This document shows, piece after piece, positions 27,408 through 36,572 of a stretch of 64,000 nt of DNA; positions within the stretch are counted from its first letter, which is position 1, and each line of letters begins with the position of its first letter. The stretch covers positions 434,001 through 498,000 of the forward strand of contig NZ_CP009516.1 in NCBI RefSeq assembly GCF_000970285.1, written 5' to 3'. Source of the DNA: Methanosarcina horonobensis HB-1 = JCM 15518 (GTDB taxonomy: Archaea; Halobacteriota; Methanosarcinia; Methanosarcinales; Methanosarcinaceae). The notes beneath the pieces are model-generated. The model did no database searches. It was not told the origin of the DNA and worked only from the letters and a program-made list of their open reading frames with translations. Made by a program: the position numbers and the translations under genes.

Positions 27408-28514
27408 TCAGGCATTTTCCCGCAAGGATTCCGCAATTCTCAGCATTTCGTCTTTTTCCAGGGAAGAGGCAAGGCTCAGTTCAATATTCCCTATTTCCCA
27501 GTTCAAGATCTTCATATCTCCCAGGGTAAGGTACTTCCCTTCCTTCCCATTGATCGAAACTTCTTCTGCAGAATTCATGATTGGAGCTTCCGGAGTCTCG
27601 GTTTCGTACACGGTTTCCGAAAGGGAAATGATGTCTCCCTCCTCGTTTTCGTATGTCAGGGAAACCGTCTCGAAGGCCTGGTTTTCAGGGGCTATCCAGC
27701 TGTTATTGGAAACCATCGAATAGTTGAAGGCATACCCTTCTGGGAGGTATTCCGGAACCAAGATTTCAAATCCCGCAGATTCTCTGGCTTCTTCTAAGGT
27801 CATTTTTTCGGGAAGTTTAAATGAGTCGAGGTCCACTGTCTTTACGGTTGCCCCTTCCGGCACCTCGAATACAAATTCGGAGTCCTGGATGCCTGTATTA
27901 ATTTCCAGGTCGTGGATCTCGAGTTCCATCACCAGGTCTCCGTCACTGTCATACATTTCATACCTGAGAGGCATCCAGGTCTCTTTGTCCACCCAGATTT
28001 TCATCCCGTCTGCAAGCTTGAATCCCTCTTCCTCTTCTTTTGGGCTGGTCTCAAGCAGGTATGCGGGCCTTCCGTCGATTTCCTCCATACCAAGCAGGGA
28101 GACATCCGTTTCGTTCAGGAACTCATCAATAATTCCTACGTAATCTATCTCCCCCAGTATCGGGGTATCCGGCATTTCCATTTTCGTGACCGTATTTGTT
28201 TTGGGGTCATAGGTCCAGATAAATTCTCCATCCGAAACTACAATGGTGCCTGCTTCTTCTTCAGGTTTTATTGTAATTGTTTTCATCTTATCCGGTTTCT
28301 TCTGCAGGGTCCGAACCTCACTTTCCTGTGTCTGATTTCCAAAGTATGAAGTCATTTGCATCGTATATGAATAATCCTGGATGTTGGCTTCTTTTTCCTG
28401 CATCTGTTTTGCGATTTCTTCTGCACTGAGATCCCCGGTACAGCCCGATATAAAAAGAATCGGAACAAGCAGGGCCAGTAATGTAAGTGTTGTGAGTGTT
28501 TTCCTGTTTGTCAT
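27408..28514 (-). CDS. LolA-like/DUF4367 lipoprotein, paralogue 2
   Basis: The protein has about 368 residues from MTNRKTLTTLTLLALL, with lipobox LFISGC. It aligns along its whole length with the gene 45 bases downstream: AEEIAKQMQEKEANIQDYSY, MKIWVDKETWMPLRYEMYD, FEVPEGATVKTVDL and FEILVPEYLPEGYAF. The ribosome site GGTGA contains the alternative GTG start at 28523, so ATG 28514 is used. The pair is a tandem duplication, probably one operon. The gene is intact. Confidence 0.8.
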   Translation of the reverse strand: MTNRKTLTTLTLLALLVPILFISGCTGDLSAEEIAKQMQEKEANIQDYSYTMQMTSYFGNQTQESEVRTLQKKPDKMKTITIKPEEEAGTIVVSDGEFIWTYDPKTNTVTKMEMPDTPILGEIDYVGIIDEFLNETDVSLLGMEEIDGRPAYLLETSPKEEEEGFKLADGMKIWVDKETWMPLRYEMYDSDGDLVMELEIHDLEINTGIQDSEFVFEVPEGATVKTVDLDSFKLPEKMTLEEARESAGFEILVPEYLPEGYAFNYSMVSNNSWIAPENQAFETVSLTYENEEGDIISLSETVYETETPEAPIMNSAEEVSINGKEGKYLTLGDMKILNWEIGNIELSLASSLEKDEMLRIAESLRENA

Positions 28515-28523
28515 TTTCTTCAC

Positions 28524-29233
28524 CGTTCTATTTCCCGGATTTTTTCCGAACTCTCCGGTTTCTATCGTTACCCCTTCCGGGACCTGAGTTCTCTTTCCAG
28601 GATGTTCTCTTAAAAAAATAAATTAAAGTGTGCATGAATGAGTTCAAGTGTGCTATACATGAGTAATTTTTTGATATGGAAGGAATACAAGTAAACATCT
28701 AAATGTTGACTACTTATAACTTTCTCTTTTCGGAATTTTTTTGGAGCTTCTTTATGAATATTTTCTTCAGATGGAGGGGATCATGAAGTTTTCTCAGGAA
28801 TTGTTTGATGATCTGGCCATAAAAGATATATGTAAGAAGGATAAAATTAGTTCCAATATGAGTATTGATGAAATATTATAAAAATAGATATTATAGTAGG
28901 ATAATAAAAACTAGGAACTGAAGATTAAATGAGGGTCTGATACGAGGACAGAGGATAATTCAGAAAAAAACCTGGAAACTCTGTTTCTTCCGGAAGATTC
29001 CCGAAAATTGACGCAGATTCTTTCCAATGATTCGGTTTCTAAATCTTTCTTAGAAAAATAACCATATGTCTGCCTATATTTTTTAAATTTTTCAATTATT
29101 AAAAATCGGCAGTTTTTTATTATGTTTCTTAAATCTCTACCTAACTTTTATTCTATTTCCTGGAACGTTGGGACCTGTTTTTTTCAGGAAATGGGATTGA
29201 GCCTGCTCATATACAAGTTGAGGTAGAGGTTTT
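28524..29233. other. Spacer with a small ORF and a possible paralogue remnant
   Basis: Directly upstream of paralogue 2, on the minus strand around 28560-28590, the frame reads QVPEGVTIETGEF. This resembles FEVPEGATVKTVDL of the lipoproteins and may be the trace of another copy. A small plus-strand ORF with a strong ribosome site lies at 28771-28881. The rest, to the peptidase at 29234, is AT-rich with nothing I can support. Confidence 0.35.
28771..28881 (+). CDS. Possible 32-36 residue small protein
   Basis: ATG 28783 encodes MKFSQELFDDLAIKDICKKD followed by 12 more residues (ISSNMSIDEIL after K). GGAGGGGA stands four bases upstream. An in-frame ATG at 28771 would add four residues but destroys the ribosome site role. 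The peptide is charged and helical with no known family. It could be a real small protein or the start of a truncated gene. Confidence 0.3.
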   Translation: MEGIMKFSQELFDDLAIKDICKKDKISSNMSIDEIL

Positions 29234-31273
29234 ATGAAAAGGGAAGTTTTTACATGGGTTGCGATTCTCGAGATATCGCTGTTATTTTTTGTTTTTCCGG
29301 GGTCCGGAGTCCAGGTTGGGGCCAAGGCAGGAATCTCCTCTGAAAGTACGATAGAGAAATACGAATTTGAAGAAATCAATCCAGATGAGATTACCACAGT
29401 ATGGAACGACTCATATCTCTTCAGCAACAGAGAAACTGCTCAGGAAGAACTTGAGAGGTTGAAGCAGAGTTCTGCGGAGATCAGCGAAACCTTTCGTCCG
29501 GAATTTGAGGAGCTTTCGGGGCCTGCTTTGCTGGCCTACATTGAAACCGAAAAGGAGTTTTCAAAGTCCCTTGATATTCTGTATATTTATGCATACACAG
29601 GGCTCAGTAAAAACGTAAACGATCAGTTCTTTTCATCCCTTCTTGCGGACACCCAGGATCTGGCTACTGAACATGGAAAAGCCGTTGCATTTGCTGCTGT
29701 AAAGCTGACTTCGCTTTCAACGGAGGAATGGGAACAGTTCTTTTCCGAGGAGCCCGGGCTTGAAAAGTACAGGCACTATCTAGAAGCTTCATATCTCCGG
29801 TTTGCAGAACACAGACCAGAAAACGAGGCTCAGGTCTCATACCTTGCAGATATGGAAAACCAGCGCATGAAACTTCAGACTGAGGCAATTTCACAGATTA
29901 CAAACAATGTCACAAATGCAGGGAATATAACCCTCGATAACGGAGAAGAATATTCCGTCAACTCCCAGTCCTACTATACTCTACTTTCAACGGACTCCAG
30001 CAGAGCTAACAGAAAAAAATGCTATGAGCAGAGGTTTTATCACCTGATTAACGAATCGGACTCAATGGCAGCTCTTTATTCCGAAAAAGTTAGGCTTGAT
30101 GACCTTGCTGCAAAGGAGTTGAACTATACCGATTCTTACGAAGCCTGTTTTTACGGTCTCTATCTCACCGATTCTCAGGTTGATGAGATGAATTCGGTCT
30201 TCAAGGAACGAAAAGATGTGTTTGAAGGCTATAACGACTTCAGGAAAACAAAGTTAGGGCTTGAAACCCTGAAACCCTATGACCTCTTACTGGAGTTAAC
30301 TGAAGAACTGGGAGAAGAGTATGCTTATGCGGATGCTCTGAAAGACATTCAGAAGTCCTATTCCGGAATGGACCTCCTTTTCAACGATATCTTTCTGGAG
30401 ATGGCTACAGGGAATTTCATAGACGTATACCCTGACCCCGAAAATGGAAAGCAGCCCGGCGGCTACTGTTACGGACTCGAGGCCCTGCAGGCCCCAGCCC
30501 TGATCTTTATGAATTATAATGGCCTGATTTCGGACCAGAAGGGTCTCACGCATGAACTGGGGCATGGAATCCATTTCTATCTGATGGGTAATTCCGTGGA
30601 TTACCTCTACTGCTCCGGCCCAACTTACGAAATGGAGGTCCCTTCCACTTTCAACGAAGAGCTCTTTGTCGATTATGCGGTCGAGAACTCCGATCGTGAT
30701 ACCGCTGTTGCGGTACTTTCCCAGCACATAGGAGAGTATCAGAACTATTTCTCCTTCCAGCCCATGATTACGGAATTCGAATATAAGGCACACAGCTTAT
30801 GCGCTGAAAAATATGCTGAAAACGGAACTGTCAGCGGAGCTGAACTCAATGCCCTCTGGACAGATCTCTCTAAAGAATACAGGAGCAACTCTATCGAATA
30901 CTATCCCGAAGACTCTGCGGAATGGACCTACATCAACCACATCTATTTGACAAATAACTACTACACCTTCAACTATGCGGTTTCGAAAGCAATAACTCTG
31001 GCCCTGTTCAAGCAATATAAGGAGGATCCTGAAACCTTCAACAAAAACTATATCGCCTATCTCTCTGCAGGCTCGGCACTGACTCCCGAGGAAAAACTGA
31101 AAAAATACTTCGGGATCGAAATCAACAGGCAGCTTTTTGAAGATGCCATGAATGTCGTGGAGTTGAGGATCCAGCAGCTCGAGGAGCTGGAAAGGGAGAG
31201 GAACAGTCCTAAATTTGAGTCTGCCGCAGAAAGCCTGAACGTCTATTCAGGTTCCTTCTGGAATGCTCCGTAA
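29234..31273 (+). CDS. Secreted M3-family oligoendopeptidase
   Basis: The protein has 679 residues. An N-terminal hydrophobic segment (residues 8-25) looks like a signal or anchor. The zinc motif is HELGH near residue 440 (GLTHELGHGIHFYLM), with the third ligand Glu in a later helix (VPSTFNEELFVDYAV), as in M3B/PepF peptidases. The N-terminal half is the long helical cap. Most PepF enzymes are cytosolic; the leader suggests an extracellular or membrane-facing oligopeptidase here. It starts at ATG after a GAGGT ribosome site. Confidence 0.88.
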   Translation: MKREVFTWVAILEISLLFFVFPGSGVQVGAKAGISSESTIEKYEFEEINPDEITTVWNDSYLFSNRETAQEELERLKQSSAEISETFRPEFEELSGPALLAYIETEKEFSKSLDILYIYAYTGLSKNVNDQFFSSLLADTQDLATEHGKAVAFAAVKLTSLSTEEWEQFFSEEPGLEKYRHYLEASYLRFAEHRPENEAQVSYLADMENQRMKLQTEAISQITNNVTNAGNITLDNGEEYSVNSQSYYTLLSTDSSRANRKKCYEQRFYHLINESDSMAALYSEKVRLDDLAAKELNYTDSYEACFYGLYLTDSQVDEMNSVFKERKDVFEGYNDFRKTKLGLETLKPYDLLLELTEELGEEYAYADALKDIQKSYSGMDLLFNDIFLEMATGNFIDVYPDPENGKQPGGYCYGLEALQAPALIFMNYNGLISDQKGLTHELGHGIHFYLMGNSVDYLYCSGPTYEMEVPSTFNEELFVDYAVENSDRDTAVAVLSQHIGEYQNYFSFQPMITEFEYKAHSLCAEKYAENGTVSGAELNALWTDLSKEYRSNSIEYYPEDSAEWTYINHIYLTNNYYTFNYAVSKAITLALFKQYKEDPETFNKNYIAYLSAGSALTPEEKLKKYFGIEINRQLFEDAMNVVELRIQQLEELERERNSPKFESAAESLNVYSGSFWNAP

Positions 31274-31493
31274 GAGAATTATCAACTGGAAGGTTTAATG
31301 AATTGAAAGCTCTGGGTCATTTGGATATTTAAGTGCCTTTTGCCTCCGGATTCTTTTCTTTTTCGCCTCTTTTTACCACCTTAAAGATTTTTTCTTCCTT
31401 TGAAGTGCCCTGCACTTTCTGCGGGTCAGGCATTGGATAAGCATTTCTATCATAAACGATAGAACTACCTGTAACCGGCAGGAGAATACAAAA

Positions 31494-31964
31494 ATGTACT
31501 ATCATATAGTCGAATCCCCAATCGGTCCCCTACTCCTTGCAGGAGATGAAGAAGGGCTGAAATATGTAAACTTCGTGAAAGGCAAAAAGAAAATCGAAGT
31601 TCCGGACAGCTGGCAGGAAAACAAAGAGTTTTTCAGGGATATTTCTAGGCAACTTGAAAAATATTTTGCAGGGAAACTCAAATCTTTTGATGTAAAGCTA
31701 GCCCCAGAAGGCACGGAATTTCAGAAATCCGTCTGGAAGGCTTTATGTGAAATCCCTTACGGAGAGACCAGGACTTACGGGCAGATCGCAAAAAACATTG
31801 GAAAGCCGAAGGCTTCCCGGGCTGTGGGGCTTGCAAACAACCGGAACCCAATTGCAATAATCGTGCCCTGCCATAGGGTCATCGGAGCAAATGGGAAACT
31901 TACGGGCTATGCTAGTGGGCTGGATATAAAGGCATTCTTATTAAGGCTTGAAGGTGTTTGTTGA
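31494..31964 (+). CDS. ogt: Methylated-DNA--protein-cysteine methyltransferase
   Basis: The 156-residue protein has a short N-terminal ribonuclease-H-like part and the C-terminal alkyltransferase domain: FQKSVWKALCEIPYGETRTY, ASRAVGLANNRNPIAIIVPC and the active site PCHRVIGANGKLTGYASGL, with acceptor Cys at about residue 126. It repairs O6-alkylguanine by irreversible transfer to this Cys. Single gene with TATA-like elements upstream. Confidence 0.95.
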   Translation: MYYHIVESPIGPLLLAGDEEGLKYVNFVKGKKKIEVPDSWQENKEFFRDISRQLEKYFAGKLKSFDVKLAPEGTEFQKSVWKALCEIPYGETRTYGQIAKNIGKPKASRAVGLANNRNPIAIIVPCHRVIGANGKLTGYASGLDIKAFLLRLEGVC

Positions 31965-32057
31965 GTGAAGGTGTTTGTTGAGAAATGACATTCTTTTTAA
32001 TATCACAAAATAATACCGGAAGGAAACAAATTAATATCAATAACATCTGATACATTT

Positions 32058-32093
32058 ACAGTATATATCGAATATTCTACTGTATATGTCGAA
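32058..32093. promoter_or_regulatory. Direct repeat in the leader of the ABC transporter pair
   Basis: ACAGTATATATCGAA (32058) and ACTGTATATGTCGAA (32079) are 15-base repeats with two differences, 21 bases (two helical turns) apart. They include TATA-like cores and lie about 160 bases before the ATPase gene. They may be a promoter plus a regulator site. Confidence 0.35.
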
Positions 32094-32249
32094 AGAATGA
32101 TGATGGGTTATCTTATAGGGATTCGGGTAAGTTTTGCTCCGTTTTTCTGGATAAGTTCGATGGTCTGACTGTTAGATTATACAAAGCTTCGAAAGTTGAT
32201 ACGGAACGAAGGATATGTATTTCAGTGACGTGAGGCAGCCGGTGGTACT

Positions 32250-33107
32250 CTGGACAAAGCGATAGTTATTGAAAATTTGTCTAAAAAATATGGCAGTTTC
32301 GAAGTTGTGAAAAACATCTCGTTCAGTGTCAAAAAGGGGACAATATTCGGACTTCTGGGCCCTAACGGTGCGGGAAAATCCACTACCATTAAGATTCTCA
32401 CCTGCCAGTCTCCTCCCACTTCAGGCGTTGCATACATTGGGGGATTCAACGCCGCGGTAGATGCAGCAGAGATAAAAAAGAGAATAGGCGTTGTTTTTGA
32501 ATCCCAGAACCTGTATGAAGAGCTGTCTGTCTTTGAAAACCTTAATTTTTTTCGTCAATTGTACGGCGCCCCAGCGGAAAAAATTACTGAGGTTCTGGAA
32601 GTTGTGGGCGTGAAAGGGAATCAAAAGGACAAAATAAAGACTCTCTCAAAAGGTATGAAGCAGAAGATAATGATTGCCAGGGCCTTAATCAATGATCCCG
32701 ACATTTTGTTTCTGGATGAGCCCGGAAGCGGATTGGATCCGCATTCGGCAAGGGAAATAAGGCAAATGATCCTTGGTCTTAAAGGCCGGGGCAAGACAAT
32801 CCTCATAACGACACATAACATGGAGGAAGCGGACTTTTTATGTGACTGTCTGGCTATCATACATAAAGGCTCCATAATAGCTATGGACGCGCCCGGAAAT
32901 CTGAAAAAGAAGTATGGGGAAGACGTTCTCAGGATCAAGACCGTAACAGGAGATATTTACGAATCGCCACTGAATACGAAATCAAGTAGTGATATTTTTA
33001 AGAAACTCTCGGACGATAATCAGATATTCCTTGTACATTCAAAAGAGGCTACAATTGAAGATGTTTTTATAAGATTAACCGGGGAGAGGTTGACCGATGA
33101 ATCTTAG
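32250..33107 (+). CDS. ABC transporter ATPase (NatA/CcmA type)
   Basis: The protein has about 285 residues. Walker A is GPNGAGKST, signature LSKGMKQ and Walker B ILFLDEPGSGLDP. An internal TTG at 32277 would remove the first beta strand. The frame is open from 32229 and the natural family start DKAIVIENLSKKYG follows a CTG codon at 32250, which has GGTGG five bases upstream. I therefore propose CTG as start, or a mutated start. It overlaps the permease gene by 11 bases and pairs with it as a two-component exporter. No adjacent regulator. Confidence 0.82.
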   Translation: MDKAIVIENLSKKYGSFEVVKNISFSVKKGTIFGLLGPNGAGKSTTIKILTCQSPPTSGVAYIGGFNAAVDAAEIKKRIGVVFESQNLYEELSVFENLNFFRQLYGAPAEKITEVLEVVGVKGNQKDKIKTLSKGMKQKIMIARALINDPDILFLDEPGSGLDPHSAREIRQMILGLKGRGKTILITTHNMEEADFLCDCLAIIHKGSIIAMDAPGNLKKKYGEDVLRIKTVTGDIYESPLNTKSSSDIFKKLSDDNQIFLVHSKEATIEDVFIRLTGERLTDES

Positions 33108-34140
33108 TGTTATCCTGGCTATTTTCAGAAAGGACCTGATATCGTCGGTAAAAAACAAGAACATATTGATCATATTACTAACTCCGGTCCTTTTGTCTAT
33201 CCTCTTTAACTCTACGGTCTCATTAACTGATGACATCGCCGTACCCATTGCCGTGTATGATGAAGGTTACAGCGGCGATTTTGTTGAGCATCTCGGTTCC
33301 ACGGGCAGTTATGAAGTAACCATTACGGACTCTGCCGGTAGATCAGAAGAATTACTTTACAATGAAAAAGTTGCGGCTGTTGTGATTATTCCGGAAGGCT
33401 TCAGTGCCGATGTTGAAAATGGACTTACTTCTTCCCTGAATATCACGGTCAACCCTTATGATGCGAAATCGGTTGTATTTTTGCAAACTTACAGAGACGT
33501 AATTATGGACTTTGCAGGACAGGAATACCCGGTGCACGTTTCTTTAAATATGCTCCCTGCAGGCTTGCAGTCCAGGTTTTACATCCCGGTATGGCTCATG
33601 TTTACGGTGATATTTGTTGGAATGATGGTTTTGCCCAATACGCTGACTACTGAGAAGGAGAAAAAAACTCTTGATGCAATACTTGTGTCGCCGGCTTCGG
33701 AAAAAGATGTGATTTACGGCAAATCTTTTTTTGGGCTATTCCTGACAGTATTCATATCTCTAGTCATAATTTTTATTAATGGGGGATTTGTCGGGAACTT
33801 CCCTGCGGTCCTGTTTTTCATAGTCCTCGGTTCTACAGCATTCACAGGCCTCGGGCTTCTGATTGCCAGCTATTCTGACAATTATTCTTCGGCGTCTCTG
33901 CTTTCCACTATCTGTATGGCACCCCTGATTTTACCGGCTCTACTGGCCGATTTATCCGGAGAGATCAGGTATATCTCTTATCTCATACCGAGCACCTACA
34001 TGTTTAATGGCATAAAAGATGCTATGTTGAATAATTCCGGAATCTCTGATTTGTATCCTGAGCTTGGAGTCCTTGTTATATTTAATATTGCCGTGTACGT
34101 GCTGACAGCTTATATTCTCAAGAAGAAAAACTATGTATGA
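33097..34140 (+). CDS. ABC-2 type transporter permease
   Basis: The protein has 347 residues. One N-terminal helix (NILIILLTPVLLSILFNS) is followed by an extracellular domain of about 130 residues and five C-terminal helices. The motif TTEKEKKTLDAILVSPASEK is the coupling region of ABC-2/NatB-type permeases. The start lies inside the ATPase gene with GGGGAGAGG upstream. Together they probably export an ion, lipid or drug; the substrate cannot be read from the sequence. Confidence 0.85.
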   Translation: MNLSVILAIFRKDLISSVKNKNILIILLTPVLLSILFNSTVSLTDDIAVPIAVYDEGYSGDFVEHLGSTGSYEVTITDSAGRSEELLYNEKVAAVVIIPEGFSADVENGLTSSLNITVNPYDAKSVVFLQTYRDVIMDFAGQEYPVHVSLNMLPAGLQSRFYIPVWLMFTVIFVGMMVLPNTLTTEKEKKTLDAILVSPASEKDVIYGKSFFGLFLTVFISLVIIFINGGFVGNFPAVLFFIVLGSTAFTGLGLLIASYSDNYSSASLLSTICMAPLILPALLADLSGEIRYISYLIPSTYMFNGIKDAMLNNSGISDLYPELGVLVIFNIAVYVLTAYILKKKNYV

Positions 34141-34250
34141 ACTTTCGATCGGGTTTTGCAGAAAGACTTTTGTAAGACCTGCCTGAAAAGCCGGTTTTGA
34201 ATTTATTTCATTAGCAGGTCTCAAAAGTGTAAGTTCAAGGAGAATGTATT

Positions 34251-34994
34251 ATGGAGCTCAAAAACAAGATTGAGAGCGTTATTAAAACAATGGCCTCAAA
34301 TCCGGGTACTGAAACTCGATACCGTGAACCTCTTGTCGGCTATGCTTCTGCTGACGATCCGATATTTGATGAAATGAAAGAAATCATAGGTCCTCACCAC
34401 CTGCACCCAAAGGAAATCTTCCCAGGGGCAAAAACAGTTGTCTCCTTCTTCCTGCCGTTTGAAAAAGAACTGGTAAAGTTGAACTGGCGGTCTCCTGGCC
34501 CTATAAAGGAATGGATTCAGGCCAAAAGTGAAACCGACTGTCTAATCGAAAAAATCAATGAAAAACTGAAGGCTGAGCTGTCAGAAGAGGGTGTAGAGGC
34601 AGTTGTTCCCGGAATTGTTTTTGATTACAAGAGTAAAGGGTTTGATGTTGTCTGGTCTCATAAGAGTGCCGCTTATGCTGCGGGTCTGGGCACTTTCGGA
34701 GTCCACCACATGCTTATCACGAAAGCCGGGTGTGCGGGCCGCTTCGGGACTCTTCTAATCTCTGCCGAAATTCCTCCCACTCCACGTCCGACCGAAGAAT
34801 TCTGCCGTTACAAAAAAGGAGAAAAATGCCTTGTCTGTGTGGACAGGTGCCCGGCGGGAGCTCTCAGTATAAAAGGGCTCGACAAGGAAAAGTGTTTCAA
34901 ACTGCTCCAGGAAAACGCAAAAGTTTTTCCCGAAATTAGCCAGCTTGCCTGCGGGAAATGTGCAACCGGACCCTGTGCCCTCAGGTCTCGCTGA
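34251..34994 (+). CDS. QueG-like (epoxyqueuosine reductase family) iron-sulfur protein
   Basis: The protein has 247 residues. The N-terminal domain resembles COG1600 (IFPGAKTVVSFFLPF, SHKSAAYAAGLGTFG, LLISAEIPPTP). The C-terminal part has Cys-rich cluster motifs CLVCVDRCPAG and CGKCATGPC. It is shorter than true QueG and lacks the HEAT-like tail, so it is an Fe-S oxidoreductase of unknown substrate; archaea make archaeosine and would not need QueG as such. Its last 30 codons are duplicated at 36367-36459, part of a larger duplicated block. Confidence 0.82.
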   Translation: MELKNKIESVIKTMASNPGTETRYREPLVGYASADDPIFDEMKEIIGPHHLHPKEIFPGAKTVVSFFLPFEKELVKLNWRSPGPIKEWIQAKSETDCLIEKINEKLKAELSEEGVEAVVPGIVFDYKSKGFDVVWSHKSAAYAAGLGTFGVHHMLITKAGCAGRFGTLLISAEIPPTPRPTEEFCRYKKGEKCLVCVDRCPAGALSIKGLDKEKCFKLLQENAKVFPEISQLACGKCATGPCALRSR

Positions 34995-35169
34995 AACCAA
35001 GCAACTTCTCCATTTTTTCGGATGCCGATTTCGTAATTTTAATTATTTCGTTTTTTTCGAGATCGGCAGAGTCCAATGTTAAGGAATAAAGAAGATACAA
35101 TTTCATGATTTTGTTATCGGTATTGTCTTCAGCAATGGCTATGAAGTCACTCCCAAAGTGAATATTTGA
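34984..35169 (-). pseudogene. C-terminal remnant of a LolA-like lipoprotein
   Basis: On the minus strand an open stretch without a start reads HFGSDFIAIAEDNTDNKIMK, then LYLLYSLTLDSADLEKNEII and KITKSASEKMEKL. The second part aligns with the C-termini of the intact paralogues (for example ELEMSLSGSLEKAEILKIAE). It lies between the queG-like gene and the duplicated DUF62 copy, just where paralogue 3 lies in the second copy of the block. The resemblance is weak but positioned as expected. Confidence 0.4.
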
Positions 35170-35211
35170 AATTATACTTTATCATTCCTAAATTTCCTTC
35201 AAGTAGATCGC

Positions 35212-35718
35212 TTATATCGCTGTTATCGAAGTATTCTCCGAGATATTCTGCGATACATTTATCCATAGGAAGACGCCTCTATAAGGCGTACAGAGACCTC
35301 CTTCAACTATATTTTTCTCGCCTTCTTTGTAGAGCGAAAAATCAAGCGCCATGTGCGTTCCCTCAAAGGGAGGAGTTATGGTAACTGCTTTTTCCCAGGT
35401 CTTGTTGTCCTCAAGACTTATATACTCCTGATCAGGGGGTAAAGGTAGAGGTGTGCCTTCAAGCTTAACTTCCAGTGTATAATTGATGGGCTTCTGCTCA
35501 TGGTTTACAATTCCTACTATTACGGTCCCGTTCTCTCCGAGTACGTAATCTGTTGGATAGTTGTCAGCTTTCCCTTCAGGCCCCAGAATATATAATTCGG
35601 TATCAGATTCTTTTAAAGGCTCTCCCATCAGTTCAGCATTCTTTTTTTCTTCGCATCCGGATGCAAGAATAGTCAGGCTTATGAGAATCAATATGAATAA
35701 TATTTTTTTATGTTTCAT
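35212..35718 (-). CDS. DUF1616-domain lipoprotein
   Basis: From MKHKKILFILILISLTILAS the protein has about 168 residues, with lipobox LASGC. The rest carries the DUF1616 pattern LYILGPEGKADNYPTDYVLG, NGTVIVGIVNHEQKPINYTL and LEDNKTWEKAVTITPPFEG, a beta sandwich usually attached to membrane helices. Here it is lipid anchored instead. GGAG stands before ATG 35718; the upstream Met at 35757 has no such site. It sits inside the decayed duplicated block, so it may be a later insertion. Confidence 0.78.
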   Translation of the reverse strand: MKHKKILFILILISLTILASGCEEKKNAELMGEPLKESDTELYILGPEGKADNYPTDYVLGENGTVIVGIVNHEQKPINYTLEVKLEGTPLPLPPDQEYISLEDNKTWEKAVTITPPFEGTHMALDFSLYKEGEKNIVEGGLCTPYRGVFLWINVSQNISENTSITAI

Positions 35719-35839
35719 TTTCTCCACGCTTCTTATATTTCCTTCTATATTTTTCAATTTTGGACCGTATTTCCTTGCTTCCTAATATTTTTTTCCAATT
35801 TAACATACCCTGAAATAGCAAAAAAGCCGAATAATATTC

Positions 35840-36362
35840 ATGTCTATCATTTCTCTTACCAACGATTTCGGAGACCTCTATCCTGCAGCCATGAAAGCCG
35901 TGATTCTTGGAATTAATCCCGAAGTGCGGATATTGATGTGACCCATTCCATCCGGCAGGCAGGAATCAGGGAAGGCGCTTTTGTACTGTATTCACTTGTT
36001 CCTTATTTCCCGGCTAAAAGCGTGCATGTGGGTGTTTTTGTTAGCCCTGATAATGGTTTTATGATTCCTGCAGCCCGTCGTCTGGAAAATATGGAAGTGT
36101 ACGAAATCACAAATAAGGAAATAATGCTCAACTCAGGAATTTCTGCAACCTGCGGTCCTGAAGTTCCGTAATTTCGGCTCGCAGGTGGAAGTAAACGGCA
36201 GGAAAGTTTCTTTTGTTCAGACCTATGGTTTTGTCAGACAGGGAGATGCGCTTGCACTTATAGGTAGCCACGGCTTTCTGGAGCTCGCAGTAAATAAAGG
36301 AAACGCAGCTCTGCAGTTCGGGCTCAGAAACGGGGAACCTTTGGCAATAAAGGTTCCTTAAA
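35840..36362 (+). pseudogene. Broken copy of the DUF62 SAM hydrolase gene
   Basis: This region is a decayed duplicate of the intact gene at 37809-38597, and even 40 bases of upstream sequence match. It starts MSIISLTNDFGDLYPAAMKA, then shifts frame near 35928 and meets an in-frame stop. Two blocks are deleted (about 25 codons around the VDPGVGTSRR segment and about 65 codons in the middle). The end (FRNFGSQVEVNGRKVSFVQT) is in a different frame. It cannot make a working enzyme. Confidence 0.9.
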
Positions 36363-36364
36363 AA

Positions 36365-36459
36365 GGCAGCTTCAGGAAAATGCCAGGTTTTTTCCCGAAC
36401 TTAATCAGTTTGCCTGCGGGAAATGTGCAACCGAACCCTGTGCGTTGAAATCCCGCTGA
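36365..36459 (+). pseudogene. 3' end duplicate of the queG-like gene
   Basis: In frame the sequence reads QLQENARFFPELNQFACGKC and ATEPCALKSR then stop, closely matching the last 30 residues of the queG-like protein at 34994. It follows directly on the broken DUF62 copy. Only this tail remains. Confidence 0.85.
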
Positions 36460-36572
36460 AACAGTTTCTCTTATCTTTTTATTGATTCCTATTATTCCCA
36501 TTATTTTTTCCATCATTTTTCCATTATTTTTCCATTATTTCCCATCTTCGTTATTTTTATTTTCGTTATTTT

